A DNA stretch of 64,000 bases from Haliclystus octoradiatus (GCA_916610825.1 OU744447.1:18197563-18261562); one strand, 5' to 3'; numbered from the stretch's first letter, positions 1-18,226 are shown. The notes: generated by a model from the sequence alone, not told the origin. Made by a program: numbers and translations.

Positions 1-468
1 AGTCCAAACCGCAGGTCGCAGAGAATGGTTGACACATTTTTGACAGAAAAAAGTAAATCCAACAACTAAAACCCTTGTATTTTATGTATTTCTTGATATA
101 TTATATTTATATCAAGCTGAAAAGGTGCCTCAAGGGTGTGGGCATAGCTGACTTTTGTAATAGCTTTTATATAGCTGACATAGCTTTTATAATTCTGACT
201 TTTTCTGACTGACTTCTGACACCTTTTTCCTATAGTAGGACTTCTTGTGATTGTCGTTCCGAGTTTGGAAAACAGTAAATGATTGTAAATAGGGAAGTTT
301 CAACATTAGGCCTAAATATTTCCGCTTATGCGTGTTCAAACTAAGAAATCATTGTCACCATTCTTCATCATTTAGCTTCAGCTACCCGAATTTGTGTTGA
401 TTTTCTTTTGTGTCATCTGCACTTTAAGATAATCAGACGGAAACAATGCAGCATGGTCATACTAGTAC

Positions 469-5790
<5,322 letters not shown>

Positions 5791-8420
5791 CTTTAGTTTG
5801 GGACAAATTCCAGTAATAATTGGTATCAGGGCCAAGGGCGGTTCGGGTGGTTGGTTGAGGTCGTTTCTGCATGCGGTCGGATCGATCAGCTGCAGAAACA
5901 ATCACATCAAAGACGACGGCAAATCGATACAAGTCAAGGGGACCGATTAAACATATTTGCTCCCCCTTTTTAGTACTTCGATCCTAAATGTCGGTTAAAT
6001 GAGAGCGGCATTATTTCATTTGATTTGTACACGAGACAAAGAAGAATCAAAGTCGATACCGATGTAAATGGGATAAACCTCTTTTCAATCTAGGATATCA
6101 GCAGATGCTAATTAGTGACATAGTATATACTCTTGACCCTATACTACCAACACCCGGATCTCACTCATGAGCCTAGTAATTCTCGGAATAGGGGACCACC
6201 GCGATATATTTTGTCACTATATCAGTGCAGTAGTCATAATTGCACGTCCTTGTTGATACCAGACGAGACTTTGCAGACCAATGTCCGCAGACTTCCTGGA
6301 AGATTAACCTTGATTGTTACCAATGAGTAGCTAATTGTTCATTGCAGCCCTAAAATTATGCGTATATTCTCTGGACCGTTAATTTAGTATCTGCAATATC
6401 TCGCACACATGTTACTCTTATTGATGAATACAAACGGTTGAAAGTTGTACCTTTACATTATTTCTGCTTAGTACTGTACAGTATATATATAGGGATTATG
6501 TACAAATTGAACATAGGGGACAATGGCGTTTGTACAGTTTCACAATAGGCTGTTTGTCCCCTTTCTTCGTTTTCCGCTCAGCTCCATACAGCGCAGTTCC
6601 TTTCCCAGTAGAGACCGCTTTGGCCTATTGAAATTATTTCATCTGCCTACGAATGATACAATTGCAACACTCGTATTGATTTCATTGCTCGAATGGTTAA
6701 GGCGTGGTGTCTACTCACGGAAGATTATTGAATACATGTACATTAATTTTCATTGATTGAGACGCAATAAATTTACCTGTCAATGTGGAGTGACAAGGAA
6801 TACAGAGCATGCATGTAGGTTTAGGCCATGTTCATGTCGGTCAGCATGGATTCAATACTGCCGGAGTATAAATATAAGCTTAAATATAAATAACATCACC
6901 AACAGATCTATACAGACATTATCATTATTATTCATTAATTATACTACAAGTATATAGGAATCCTTTTTATATTTATATTTATATTGAATCCCAGGCATGG
7001 ATATACGGCCATTATATATTATTGCTTCATTCTGAAATAAAATAGTACCACGAATTAATGCTGCATGATGGATGTATTGTATAATCTGTATATAAACATA
7101 TAATACAACTTCATCATGCAAAGGTACATCCTAATCTCTTTGAATCTGTTCGTCTGAAAACTTAAGATGGTGTAGACATGATATGACGGGTGACATGATA
7201 GTGTGCGTGTATGTTTAATACGGTCATATAATTTTAAATAAAGTAAAACGCAAAACAAAGTTTTGTAACTTTTATTAATATGGTTGTATTATTATTATTC
7301 TTTGCTTTGATTGCCTTAATATGTTTTGAGACAATAAATGTGGCACGTGGTCTAGTCGATTTATGCCTCGGTTTAGCTACATTTTTCAAGTAGTCCATTG
7401 TACTCTCAATCTTTTAATACAATCAATTATTAATTAACTTGCACTGGGATGATCTGATTAACTTAGACCATGCTAAATAATGTCTTCCCCTTCACATACA
7501 CAGCTAGCAATCAGTCATAATTTATTATCACAATCGTTAAGCCGATGACTTGAGATTCGAATCCACGATCAATAATTGACATGCCAACGTGCTCCCTGTT
7601 CTTACCATGGTTACGCAAAATATAGATTATGGACAAACTATATAATGAATAATACTAAAACAAATATAATTCAAGCGGAAAGCAAACTACAAGCTAGGTC
7701 ATTCATTCAACGGGTGTATTTTATGTGGGTGGTTAGTGAAATAATTATAACAATTCTGAATATGGCTAAGTCTAATACTGTACAATATTAACTGTCTCTA
7801 GGGTCATGATTAATTTTCTACAATATAATATGATGAAATAATAATAGTAGTATTTATATTTATTAATTAGCTTAGTTTAATTTCAACGTAGGTCGATTGT
7901 AAACATTTTGGTCTCCATAGTTACTGTTCATACTCTCGATGGTATGTTTCATTACGTTAAATAGATTTCATACGGTTTGTGATAACAAAGGGAACCGGTG
8001 TACTCTATCTAAATTCACACCAAGGCGCATGCTCGAGGCTTTTGAAAACGGCACGCGCCATTCGCCTGCTAACAATAGAAAAGGGACAATGGGCACGATC
8101 CAAAGACAATCGTCGCAGACATAAAGGAAAGATACAATGTCACCGGACGACAATAAAACATGAACCTGCTGCTCCACTAAATCATCAAGCACAGTCAAAG
8201 AGGTGGTCTATGAAAATTGAATTTGTCAACAGCCACGAGGGAGTGCTGCTTTAATTAATCAAATCCTGCTACTCCAAATTATTAGACAGAAATAGACACA
8301 GACACACATCTCTATAGAACGGTGGCTGAATTGCAGTGTGCCAAAGAGGATCTAGTCATTATCAAAGAGGGACACCTGTTTACAGTGGTATATATATATA
8401 CGTACATTTATAACACAATA
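5791..8420. other. intergenic region, TBC1D2-like to bHLH
   Basis: AT-rich spacer between the minus-strand TBC1D2-like gene and the plus-strand bHLH gene, so it must hold both promoters. Short open frames here begin with non-ATG codons and show no recognisable domain. A tRNA-like fragment near 6688-6720 lacks a B box. No coding exon can be supported. Confidence 0.6.
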
Positions 8421-9288
8421 ATGACGAATAGTCAACAAGAAGCCACTCCAGCAACTAAGAAGCAAATAAAGAGAGAACGTCAATGTCGTGGAGAGAATTT
8501 GAAAACGATGCTACCAGCTGATAACAAAAATAAAAGACTGAAGGCAAGTGCCAGAGAACGAAGACGGCGTCATGTACTAAATGATGCATTGGAAGGCTTA
8601 CGTCTTAAAGTACCGACTGCAAACCAACAAGATCAGAAATTATCAAAAATTGAAGTGTTAAAAATGGCAATAGATTATATTGCATCATTACGCATGTACT
8701 TAAACCAGCAACAACCTAGTCCTTCTCAATCAACGTGTTTTTCAGATGATGATGTCTGTCATTCTCCAGCTGACGAAGACGAAGACGAACATCATCGTCA
8801 TCATCATCAGCATTATCAACAGCAACAACAACAGCGTGGATATATATTAAAAGATCAACTACAATACCAATACTATAATTCAATCGAACAGAACCATAAT
8901 GATTTACGAAAATATTGGATGAATAAAGTTATCAACGAGTCATGTCAGGATATAAGTAGGACAAAGAATGATGTGTCGCAATTAGCATTTGCAAATGCAA
9001 AACACAAGGTATTGATTAATAGAAATAGAAATGCGAATAGTACCATATTAGGCGTGTATATATATATATCAGATCTGAACGGACCACAATAATAGTTTGT
9101 TAAATCAAAATCAAAAACAGGTCTGAATTCTTGGTTATACAGCCATTTGATTGGTCCGTTGTCCCTAAAACTGCTTTATTCTAATTTGTAATTTCTAATC
9201 TAAATTTCAGGCTTCAATCAATGGTCATACAATGAACGCATCTGAATTCGACGTTTATCTTCGGGGTCCTCAACTGACCAATTTATGA
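8421..9288 (+). CDS. bHLH transcription factor, group A (Atonal/Neurogenin-like superfamily)
   Basis: The first in-frame ATG is at 8421, with A at -3; the open frame extends upstream only from a GTG. Residues ~39-94 form a bHLH domain: basic region KASARERRRRHVLNDALEGL, loop PTANQQDQ, helix 2 KLSKIEVLKMAIDYIASL. The E-R pair in the basic region is the E-box contact. It is followed by an acidic DEDEDE patch and a His/Gln-rich tract (residues ~118-140). Two C-termini are possible: read-through to a stop at 9092 (223 aa), or splicing of a 202-base intron (donor AAG|GTATTG after 9008, acceptor TTTCAG|GCT at 9211) to a phase-0 exon ending at 9288 (221 aa, tail ending LRGPQLTNL). I prefer the spliced form because the acceptor is good and the exon stays open. 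The basic region is group A, but subfamily (neurogenin, atonal, NHLH-like) is unresolved. Inferred role: a nuclear, E-protein-dependent regulator of cell fate. Confidence 0.82.
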
Positions 9289-12200
9289 AACAGAAGTTTA
9301 ACAAAGACAACATTCTTTATGAACTGATTGTTCTTTAACAAAATACAGCCATTGTAAATACTTTCATTTTTTTGAATATATATTATATATAGTGTAAGGT
9401 AGATTTATCATGATAAGTGCACATTTGTAGAAAACAGAGATTTGATTTAATGTATAAGTAGTGTTCTATAGCCCTTCTATATAATTATATCACCATAGTA
9501 ACGTTGGAATAGCGGAAGCAATGTTTCGATGGACGAGATTAAAACAAGACAAGAGAATGCAGCCTCATTTTATCTAGCGTTTTATTTCGACCTTACTTTT
9601 ATGACACGTATAAGAGTCAATTGAACAATGAAACTTGTTCGAGATTAAACCATTAAATGCAAAGCGATGGAAACAGTGCCAATTTAGTACCCCTCCAAAC
9701 TTCCGAAGAACTCCGCGTTAATGAAGAAAATATTCGACAAAAACTGACGTGTGTTTATAAATTTATAGTCTCAATAGCAAGCAGTACAATGTAATTGAAA
9801 GATTGAGATCGCAGAAAGAAACGGACCCAGCGCAGCTCCTTGATATATTTTGAAATAATCGATATTTCCCCGTCGGAGAGTCCGTCGCTCGTTGGGTGCA
9901 ATCATCTTGCTTCTCCACTGTAATAGAACCAGATCAAATATAATTTTGATGAATTTCAATCATACTGCGGCAGATGACAAATTAAAGCAGAACATCGATA
10001 AGGTGGATTGACCTGCTTCATACAATTAGAAGTACCTTATAGGCTTATACCGTATAAGAATCATCTGAACTACGCAGCTACAGTATAGTTGCTATGATAC
10101 AATATTCATGAGTGTTTGTTATTCTAAAAATCAAGACGATCGATGTAGAGTGACATTCGATATGCTGTGAAGGGCCAATGGGCGTCATCCAGCATTTTGA
10201 ACCCACTTTGATAATACACATACAATATCAATATGTCAGGTTTTCCAATTTCTCCAAGAGCAATATTTGTTGCTACTGTTTGGCTAGGCTTAGAGCTGAT
10301 GTGTCAATCCCAATTGAGCATCACGTGATTCATCAATCCAATCCAATCACCTTTTGGAAATGTCACGTGATCTTGAAGCCCAAATATAATTGGATATTCT
10401 AATCTAAAATTCAATTGAAATTATATAGGAATCATGCAGTCTGTCTACCCTGTTGAATTCATTTGTTTAGTATTTACAAAGGATTCCAGGACAATCAACA
10501 CTTTCTTGATGTCATAATTCAGTTACAAAACTCACATTAACACTGTGACTTGGCCCAATAGAGCTACTGTACGTTTGTTGGTTTGCAATTGATCGTTCTC
10601 ATAATATTGTACAGTTTTTTAGAGGCCAGCTTTACTGTTTAAAGCTGTCACAGGATACATGCAGCAAGTCATGGCCTCGGTAGGCTACTGATTTTATGCA
10701 AATAGAACATAACTGGTTTTCTCAATTGCACATTAAATGAAATCTTCCGAGCTAATCCTTAAGAAGTTGCTCAAAACATGTTTAAATTAATATACCATAT
10801 GAGTATAGTTTATTCGAGGTAATACAACTTATACAAGTCAGCTATCAATTGATCTTAAGCAACATCACACGATTATATATATGATATGCATGTATTCATT
10901 TTACAGATTTTCGAGACATTTCAATATTTTTGCAACGCTTGTAGTGCAACGATTATCTTTTTTAACTTAATTTTCAAAATTTACTTGGTTATGTACGTGG
11001 AGAATTCTTCATTTCTTACGCACTTTCGATTTGCCGTCTATATAAATTTAATTGATGATTAACTGTTATTATAATTTATGCTTCTCTCCAATTTTAAAAG
11101 TAATTGATATCTGGGTTATTATCGTCATAGCTGGTCAACGATTCAGTGAAACTGTTCCACAATAAAACAATTCCACAATATGATCCATTATGACTAATAC
11201 CATTATTAATAGTGAAATATCTGATCAGGAATTATATATATAAAATTATTCATCTAGTTTTATGTTTTGTAAAATCAACTTGTTATCATAATTATCCCCA
11301 TTTTGTTCAACTGCAGTGAAATCCTTTTATGCGGTGATTATATATACGTTCTATCGGGAGTTAAATATGTGACTTTCTGTTGAGAATCTCCAAGGTCATC
11401 TATAGGTGTCAAGTGTGTATTATGATTCTATTCTAGTGTTTGATTGATTTGTTTTCAAAAAATTCGTGGTTGTTGCTGCTCTATATTATAGTTTAGCAAA
11501 TGTTAATGCTATATAAACATCATATTCATCATAGATTACAATTATAATTGCCCCTTAGACAATTACTAAAAATGGAAAGGTTTAATACATGACCACACCC
11601 TCATAAAGCAGTGGTACAGTGGAGCCCACTCTATTGAAATAAATCGAAAGCAAGAAATTGAGAACAGAACTTCACATGTTCCTGCTAACTCTATACCAGT
11701 CAACGATAAGAGGATTCGACTATAGTGCTAACTAGTTTGAGATTAATTCGTTCAAAGAAAGCTTTATGAAGAACAAAGACCATTTCAAAATACAATGGAT
11801 TGAACTGATAGGTTGTCATTTATTATTGACAAATTGAAGATGAAATGTTAGCTCTCTCTTAAATCAACACAGAAAAGTGATTTTTGTACTTTCAAAAGTC
11901 AATCTTATCATCTCACTCATGTCAATGATGTCTCTCTTTGAAGAGAAGTGCGCTCGATTAAAATCTAGAAACATATCAACATTACAATGACAAGGTAAGT
12001 GCGATGGGGATCCCATACTTTCATGAACATATATGCCTATATAATCAATGCATACGTTTCATCTTTTGAAGGCTGCATGTATGTCCATTGTGCATATACA
12101 TGTTGATGAGAGTGTAATTTAATCAAAATAATTACTATAGTTGTCTTATAATAAGGCTGTGGTGCTGCCCGTAAGTGAGCTATTTTAAGATAACAAAGGA

Positions 12201-13196
12201 CTGGGACTAGTGATGCTGAGGCGTCTAATCTGCCTCCAGTTTGCGTGGAAATAATAGTAAGACATCTTTATGTTGATGAATAATATACTCATTCCAACTA
12301 AAAATTCCACGGATATTTCACAGACTCAGAGGGTTTGAATTCACTTGTACTAGACAAATAGTTATTGACAGAAAATCTACAATACACTGTATCGAATTTC
12401 GATGTGATCTTGTGACAATTTTTACAGTTATTGGTCTGTTTTATTCTCTTCCAACATTCTAATATGCGGTCTGGAATGATCACGTGTGAAGTAACAATGT
12501 ATAGGTGTGAAGTATAAACTCCATCTCGAATGATGCATGGTTTAGTACCCATATCAGAAAGCGAACCACTTGGCCGTTAGATATAGGGTAGAGACACCGT
12601 TTCAAACTAGGATTGCATCTGTTGACACAAGGACCTTACACGAGTACAGGTCGTTTAGAGTTGCGTTTGATCAGCTAATGGATTGGCTGGCCGTTTGCAA
12701 GTGCTAAGCAAATAATGTCAGTGCTGTTAAAACTATCCTGCTGTTATTAAAAACACACTCAACCTTGCCTCGCTTTTCTACTACAATACAATGGAAAACA
12801 AGAGGCTATTACAGAAGTATAAGTTCTTAACGAGGAATCGCGCATGATTAATAAATCGTATTGTACAGCACTCCATAAAAATGCGTTAGTTTTCTGTTCT
12901 GACTTATTTGATCAAACAGTAGTCTTCCTCATTCTAATGCTAAATTGCAATTTTGATCGTTTAATCGGGCGTCTAATAAATATATATAGCGGTCCGATAA
13001 GTAAGTAAATGCGTTCTGTTTATTACAGGGATAAGCCATTAGCAGAACATGGTGGCCTGAGCACCATTAACTCCTATTGAATAGACTTTCTTGAACTTAT
13101 GCCGCAGATCAACACTTTCCTCTCATCTGATTGGTAGATTAACAACTAGCAAAGAGTGATGTCATGCGCTATTAGCTTTTCACTTTTCTATTGCAG
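9289..13196. other. intergenic region with no supported gene
   Basis: About 3.9 kb of AT-rich DNA between the bHLH and NK2 genes, both on the plus strand. No ORF with a recognisable domain, no tRNA and no clear repeat family was seen. It is a plausible place for regulatory DNA of the two developmental genes, but no motif supports a specific claim. Confidence 0.5.
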
Positions 13197-13463
13197 AAGG
13201 AGCACTTCAGTGGTAACATACCAGTGAAGGTGAAGAGAAAAGCCTCTACGCTTCAGCAAGTGCAATCGAATCGCCAGCCAATTGAGAGTGCGACAGTAGC
13301 TTGTCCTACATCATTCTGTGGTTAACCAAAGATAGTTAAGTGGACAATCTCAACAACTCGTCAAAGTAATTCAATTTTTACTGGAAAACCTTTTCAATAA
13401 TATCTACTACTCTTTGGAGGAAACTTGAATTTACAAAGGAATTTGCAATATCCAATTTTCAAG
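13197..13463 (+). other. probable 5' UTR of the NK2 gene
   Basis: A good acceptor (CACTTTTCTATTGCAG ending at 13196) opens a stretch free of ATG codons that leads directly into the start codon at 13464. This suggests a non-coding upstream exon spliced to here, or a transcription start nearby. No upstream exon was located. Confidence 0.45.
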
Positions 13464-16298
13464 ATGTCTACAGGAAAGTCATCATTCCTCATGAAAGACA
13501 TTCTAAAATTAGAAAATCAAGATTCAAAGACAAGGAAAAAAGATCCAAGCATATATGATCATGGATGTGAAACACCATATTGTACTAGCCTCTCGTATCA
13601 ACATGATCGTTGTTCATATTACAATAATTATCACCCCTCCCAATTACCAATTAGCCACGCCATTACCGATTCAGCGATAGAACAAGGATGCACTCTCAAA
13701 CACAGTCAACAGCAGCACTATTTCATTGCAAGTGGTGGTCCAAACAAGCACAGTGCATTTTTATACAATGATATGGGATATCAAGGACATCACAAATCAG
13801 GTGAGAAGAGATTTTGGTTAACAATCTATCTTTAGGTTAAGATGATGACATATTCTTAAAAGGCGGAAAAGTACACGGAGGGTTTTCAAGTTTACTCATG
13901 TTAGATAGTGATGGCTATCCTCAATGAGACCCATGAACTATCAGGGAAATGTTTTAATGGGGATATGTAATATAATATATCTGTCGTGAGGAAACTGTTT
14001 TGTAGCAGAAATGTAAAAGGGAACAGGGAACAGAGCTGCATGAGACCGCGGGAAGCGAAGAAGTAGCAATGATTTTTGTCTTCAATTATGCCTCTTAGCA
14101 TTAACAGAGAAAACAAAACTTTATGAAATAAAATTATATTTCTTACCAATTAGAAGCGAAACATAATCTAAATTCAATTTGAGCATGTTTATGTTCTTTC
14201 GATGCAGTTCCTAGAAAAATCCCAAACGTTTCTCAACACTAAGGCAAGTGTATAAACTTTAGCTCCCACATTATCCACCTCGATGCGATACCTATTTGGG
14301 CGGGGCTGCAGCATCGAAGCCGATACGCGCCAGGTATATGAATGATTGAATACGCATACGAGTACACGCAACATCTCATTCTATTTAATACTGCACAGAG
14401 GTTATTCCGGGAGTGATTGATACTAACTTATGGCCATTTGTTCAAGTGAAGATAGTGAACTATTTTAGTGTTAAATATTTCTCACATCATACTTACAGTG
14501 ACTTATAAATAGCTTAGCTCGCATTTAGCAATTAAATTTAAAAAATAGGTGTGCTATTTTAAATAAATTCATTGTCGCATTAAATACTTTTCTATTCTAA
14601 ATCTCAACATTGTGTAACAGAATTGGCCTATGTTGTAAGAAATTAGCGAAAATGGAATATCTGTAATGCCCATATGTAAAGCATCTTCAGTCTTTCAGGT
14701 TAACCCGAGAAAACATTAAAGTGGCAAAATTACGTTCCTAGTTTTTAGCTTGATTGACACCTTGTGTCAATATGTAGCCAATGGAATGCCAAGCCTAACA
14801 AATAAATGTTTTGCTGGTATATTGTATCAGATATAAGGTCGTCCTCTTTTACAGTACCAGACGATGAATAATTAGAGACTATAAGAATGATGTGTTGTCA
14901 TAGTCACCAGTGAATCACGTGGTATTATTTAATTATTTGATTGAAAGAATAACGATTATTGATACGCTGTACTAGTGGCCATGTAAATAATGATATGGTA
15001 AATACTGTTGATTAATTCATAGAAACACGCACAATGATCAATGATTTATATTGGCGTCTATTCATATACCATATACGGTTGGTGTTAGCAAGGCGTAAAT
15101 CATGTATAATTATAGGATGTTGATTTGTATCACACCGTTCTTCATTACAATATAGCTGTCGACTGAGTATTAATTATTTTTTTCTTTGACCTGTGCAGAT
15201 TTTTGATCAGCATATACAGCTATATAATAAAAAGTTCCAAGCTACTCTCTCACTACATCTATCCGAATTTGCTTGTTATTTCTTCACGGCTTTTTTATTA
15301 AAATTCTCTACAGTTTTTCGCCATTGCGTTCAATTTATCAAACTTCGAGCATCGTTTGTCCACGACAACGGATCTTTTAAGAATATAAATCGCAAATCAA
15401 GACTTTAACATTATTTGTAAAGAAATGTAGTACGAAGATAGTAACAGGAATTTTCTGTAGCAGTCAGTAATCTTTACGAGTTCACATAAATTTTGGACAC
15501 TTGAAATAATAAACATGTGCACATAGTGTAGCGTCACATTTTTGCACAATAGCTTGCGGACTATCTTCAATGCCGTCCGGGTATTTGTGTGAAATGTGCA
15601 TTTGTTCTAGAATTACTAGACACGATGATTTGTCTATCTGATGGTGTTCATTGCCAGAATGTGAGGTTTTCATCAAATAATATTAATTTCATCTCATCAC
15701 TGTTATCACATGTGTCCCTGTTTCATTTCTAGATTACTCGCCTTCATACTGCCAGCGGCATATTACTGATTACGAGGTAGTAGATGATGACGACGACATG
15801 GTGGATGAAAATGAGGCTATATCTGGTAGAGATGGACATTTTGCATCAGTCTCGAAATCAGGAAGACGTCGACGGAGGCGAATTCTATTTTCTAAACTAC
15901 AAACGTATGAACTAGAACGTCGTTTTCGCTATCAAAGATATCTATCCGCTCCCGAAAGAGAGCAATTGGCTCATTCAATCAACCTGACGCCAACACAAGT
16001 GAAAATATGGTTTCAAAATCATCGTTATAAATACAAGCGGCAAAAAGAAGTCGGGAAAGATGACCCTGAAGAAGATCCAATGCCGTTTACATTTCCTAGA
16101 TTACAAACACGATTTGCACCAATGCAATCACGCCCTCTAAGGAAGGAACATGGTTGCTACTCTTACAATAGAACATCAACTGACCTAGATCGACCAATCA
16201 ATAGAGACTGTTCCCATCACATTACTCGCCAATTCGCAACACAGGCAGACACGTCTCATTATCGCCAAAACTGGCATGTCAATCATCACCGTGAATAA
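13464..16298 (+). CDS. Nkx2-2: NK2-class homeobox protein (NK2.2/vnd-like), two exons
   Basis: Exon 1 is 13464-13800 (donor CAG|GTGAGA) and exon 2 is 15733-16298 (acceptor TTTCTAG|ATT); phase 1 matches and the product is 300 aa. ATG 13464 is the first ATG in its exon and has A at -3. Residues ~7-17 ([11 protein letters not shown]) resemble the TN/EH1 Groucho-recruiting motif of Nkx2-2 (VKDIL core). The homeodomain spans ~158-217 with [15 protein letters not shown] and WFQNHRYK; Tyr at homeodomain position 54 is the NK2-class signature that selects CAAGTG-type sites, and [10 protein letters not shown] is typical of NK2.1/2.2. An acidic run precedes the homeodomain. No clear NK2-specific domain follows it. 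Known of the family: ventral neural and endocrine patterning. The NK2.2 assignment rests on the homeodomain plus TN motif; NK2.1 cannot be fully excluded without a tree. Confidence 0.92.
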
Positions 16299-16731
16299 CC
16301 TAATATGACTTCAGTTTTGAACAGATCAACAGTGTAAATATAGATCAGTTGTGTTACATAACATGATTGCATTGCCAATGATTTTGGAATCTACTTGCGG
16401 CAACATCAGAGGATCATCTCAGTTCTGATCCAAGCTGGTGTTCTTGAGATAAGAGAATATCCATCTTTGTATGCAGCAGCACAGCTAGTCCACATTCGTA
16501 CACAAGCACCGACCGAACATGACGAAACATGGTCACGTGACCGCAGATTCTGGAGAAAGACTCGCCTTAGACTCTCGATCTATATGTCAAATCCTGAACA
16601 CTCTGTCAACGACACGGATTTCCAAGATGCACTCGTTTAACTTTACATGACCTTATGAGTATTAATTGTTGTGATATCGTTCATGATCATAACAACGAAG
16701 ACCGTTTTAGGAGTCTCGAAAATACTCCATA

Positions 16732-16737
16732 AATAAA
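16732..16737 (+). promoter_or_regulatory. poly(A) signal of the NK2 gene
   Basis: An AATAAA lies 434 bases past the NK2 stop codon, with no other coding feature between. The 3' UTR holds an open frame at 16395-16640 that lacks an ATG start and recognisable domains. Confidence 0.55.
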
Positions 16738-17142
16738 GATGAACGCTGAAGCTGAACTCGTTGCAATTTTAAGATCTTGAGTTCATTTGTAAGGATTATA
16801 AGTCTGGTCTCCAAGGAAGCCCCATCAACGATATTTCCATGCGCCTAGCTTTCCAAGAGTGTATTTAAACGCAATATAATATTCTATATAGATTAACGAC
16901 ATTAATCTATAAACGCTATACCTGCTAATGTGTATATACATTATACAACACAGACGAATGTTGAAAATATTTTGCATATAATGTAATATATTACTAAGAA
17001 TTTACTCAATTTAACCAAATATGATATTGAACATTTTAGTAAGGCCTCATGTATAGATATTACATGTATGATTGTATATTTATAGTGAGATTACACCAAG
17101 ATATATCTCTATATATAAGTTAACGTAAAAACAAAGCCTCAC

Positions 17143-17407
17143 CACTCATGTCTTCAATCAATTCTAACAAAAGCTTGGCGTCTGTTTCTTGTAGGGGTGT
17201 ATTTTCAACTGACAAATGAACCAATTCATAAACAAGTGTTGCAAAGTACTGGTGTTCATTATCTGGGCTTACAAACGATGAATGAGTGTCCTTTCGTAGG
17301 CGTTTCCGTGTTTTCAATTCGTTTCTATACTGAGAAAGAACCGGAGCGGCGTCACAAGAGTTGCGTGTTTGACTCAATAAAACAAGAATAGCTAACATCA
17401 CCATCAT
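17143..17407 (-). CDS. secreted prohormone-like precursor, first coding exon (partial)
   Basis: The ATG at 17407 opens a classic signal peptide (MMVMLAILVLLSQ, then polar NSCDAAP with likely cleavage near CDA-A). The mature part contains a basic cluster KTRKRLRK, a possible prohormone-convertase site, then an amphipathic stretch ending DAKLLLELIEDMSG. A GTGAGG donor follows codon 88 in phase 1, so the exon ends at 17143; unspliced, the frame would stop at 17120 after seven more residues. The layout (signal, AAP start, D-A-basic-LLL helix before a phase-1 junction) recalls the N-terminal half of calcitonin/CGRP-type precursors, but the peptide-bearing exon was not found, so this is only a hypothesis. 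It is transcribed convergently with the NK2 gene; a 3' exon would lie at lower coordinates, possibly overlapping the NK2 locus on the other strand. Confidence 0.55.
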
Positions 17408-18218
17408 CCAGCTAGCAGTATAACTCTATATAATTTAGAATAAGTAAACTTGATATATATAGTATGATAAATCTAGAAAGGTCAGAATGATTAAAACAAG
17501 TTTCAATATTACTCACATACCATGCTTGATTACGTATTCTTCTTTCCCACTTAAATCAACTTATCTCAATTGAATTTGATGTGTTAAAAGATTCGGTAAA
17601 TCTACCTGTAGAATAGGATGTAGAGATACCAATTATAAACCCTTGTAGAGAAACTTTCTTGATGCTTGCTTTCAAATCAGTATACTAAATTGAATACCGA
17701 GCGTGACCCTTCTCCCTTTCTAGGCAGAAACAATGATAAATCTCAGTTAAGATGATTGGCGATGTCTCTACAATTAATAACATTTAACGCAATCAAATCT
17801 AGATAGTAAATGGGAGAGAATCATGCAGTGCCACACCCAAATCAACGGACAAGCCAATTTACTGAGTACCAAATTTAAAAGATAATTCATTTAATCAACA
17901 CTAAAAATTGTATAATCTGGGTAATTTAACCTGACTATAATGATTAATTACACAGAGTATCAGCAAATTGTTCAATTAGTAATAGGCTGAATAGACAAGT
18001 TAGTAGGCTGAATATGACCACGCAGCATTAAGCCACATCTAATCCCGCAGTGGCAACGTAGTTTCAAAATCAAAACAAACGTAGAAGGCTTTTTACTGTT
18101 TTCAAGAATTAAAATATTACTGCTAAACTTCTACCAGGAATTGAAAAAGTCAGATTTAAGGAAAGTGTAGAGGAAACATGATGAAAATCATGAAATAAAC
18201 TTGGAGGGAAAAAGTTTC
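17408..18218. other. spacer upstream of the prohormone-like exon
   Basis: AT-rich DNA without a supported gene. It would include the promoter and any 5' UTR exon of the minus-strand precursor gene. No TATA box could be placed with confidence. Confidence 0.4.
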
Positions 18219-18222
18219 AAAA
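18219..18222 (-). terminator. RNA polymerase III terminator of tRNA-Gln
   Basis: On the minus strand a TTTT run begins four bases after the tRNA 3' end, with a second T run at 18209-18213. This is the usual Pol III stop signal. Confidence 0.75.
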
Positions 18223-18226
18223 CGAG

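Noticed and set aside
6688-6720. tRNA-Leu-like GAATGGTTAAGGCG fragment
   Set aside because: Only an A-box-like piece is present; there is no B box and no foldable arms.
7979-8254. 91-codon plus-strand frame upstream of the bHLH gene
   Set aside because: Non-ATG start, overlapping frames on both strands, no recognisable motif.
8322-8420. N-terminal extension of the bHLH frame
   Set aside because: It begins with GTG and contains a low-complexity TATATA region; the ATG at 8421 is the first in-frame start.
15482-15676. Minus-strand ATG frame with CDATLC, reminiscent of the CGRP ring
   Set aside because: No cleavage site before the Cys pair, no amidation glycine, no signal peptide, and no splice link to the prohormone-like exon could be supported; it lies in the NK2 intron and is probably chance.
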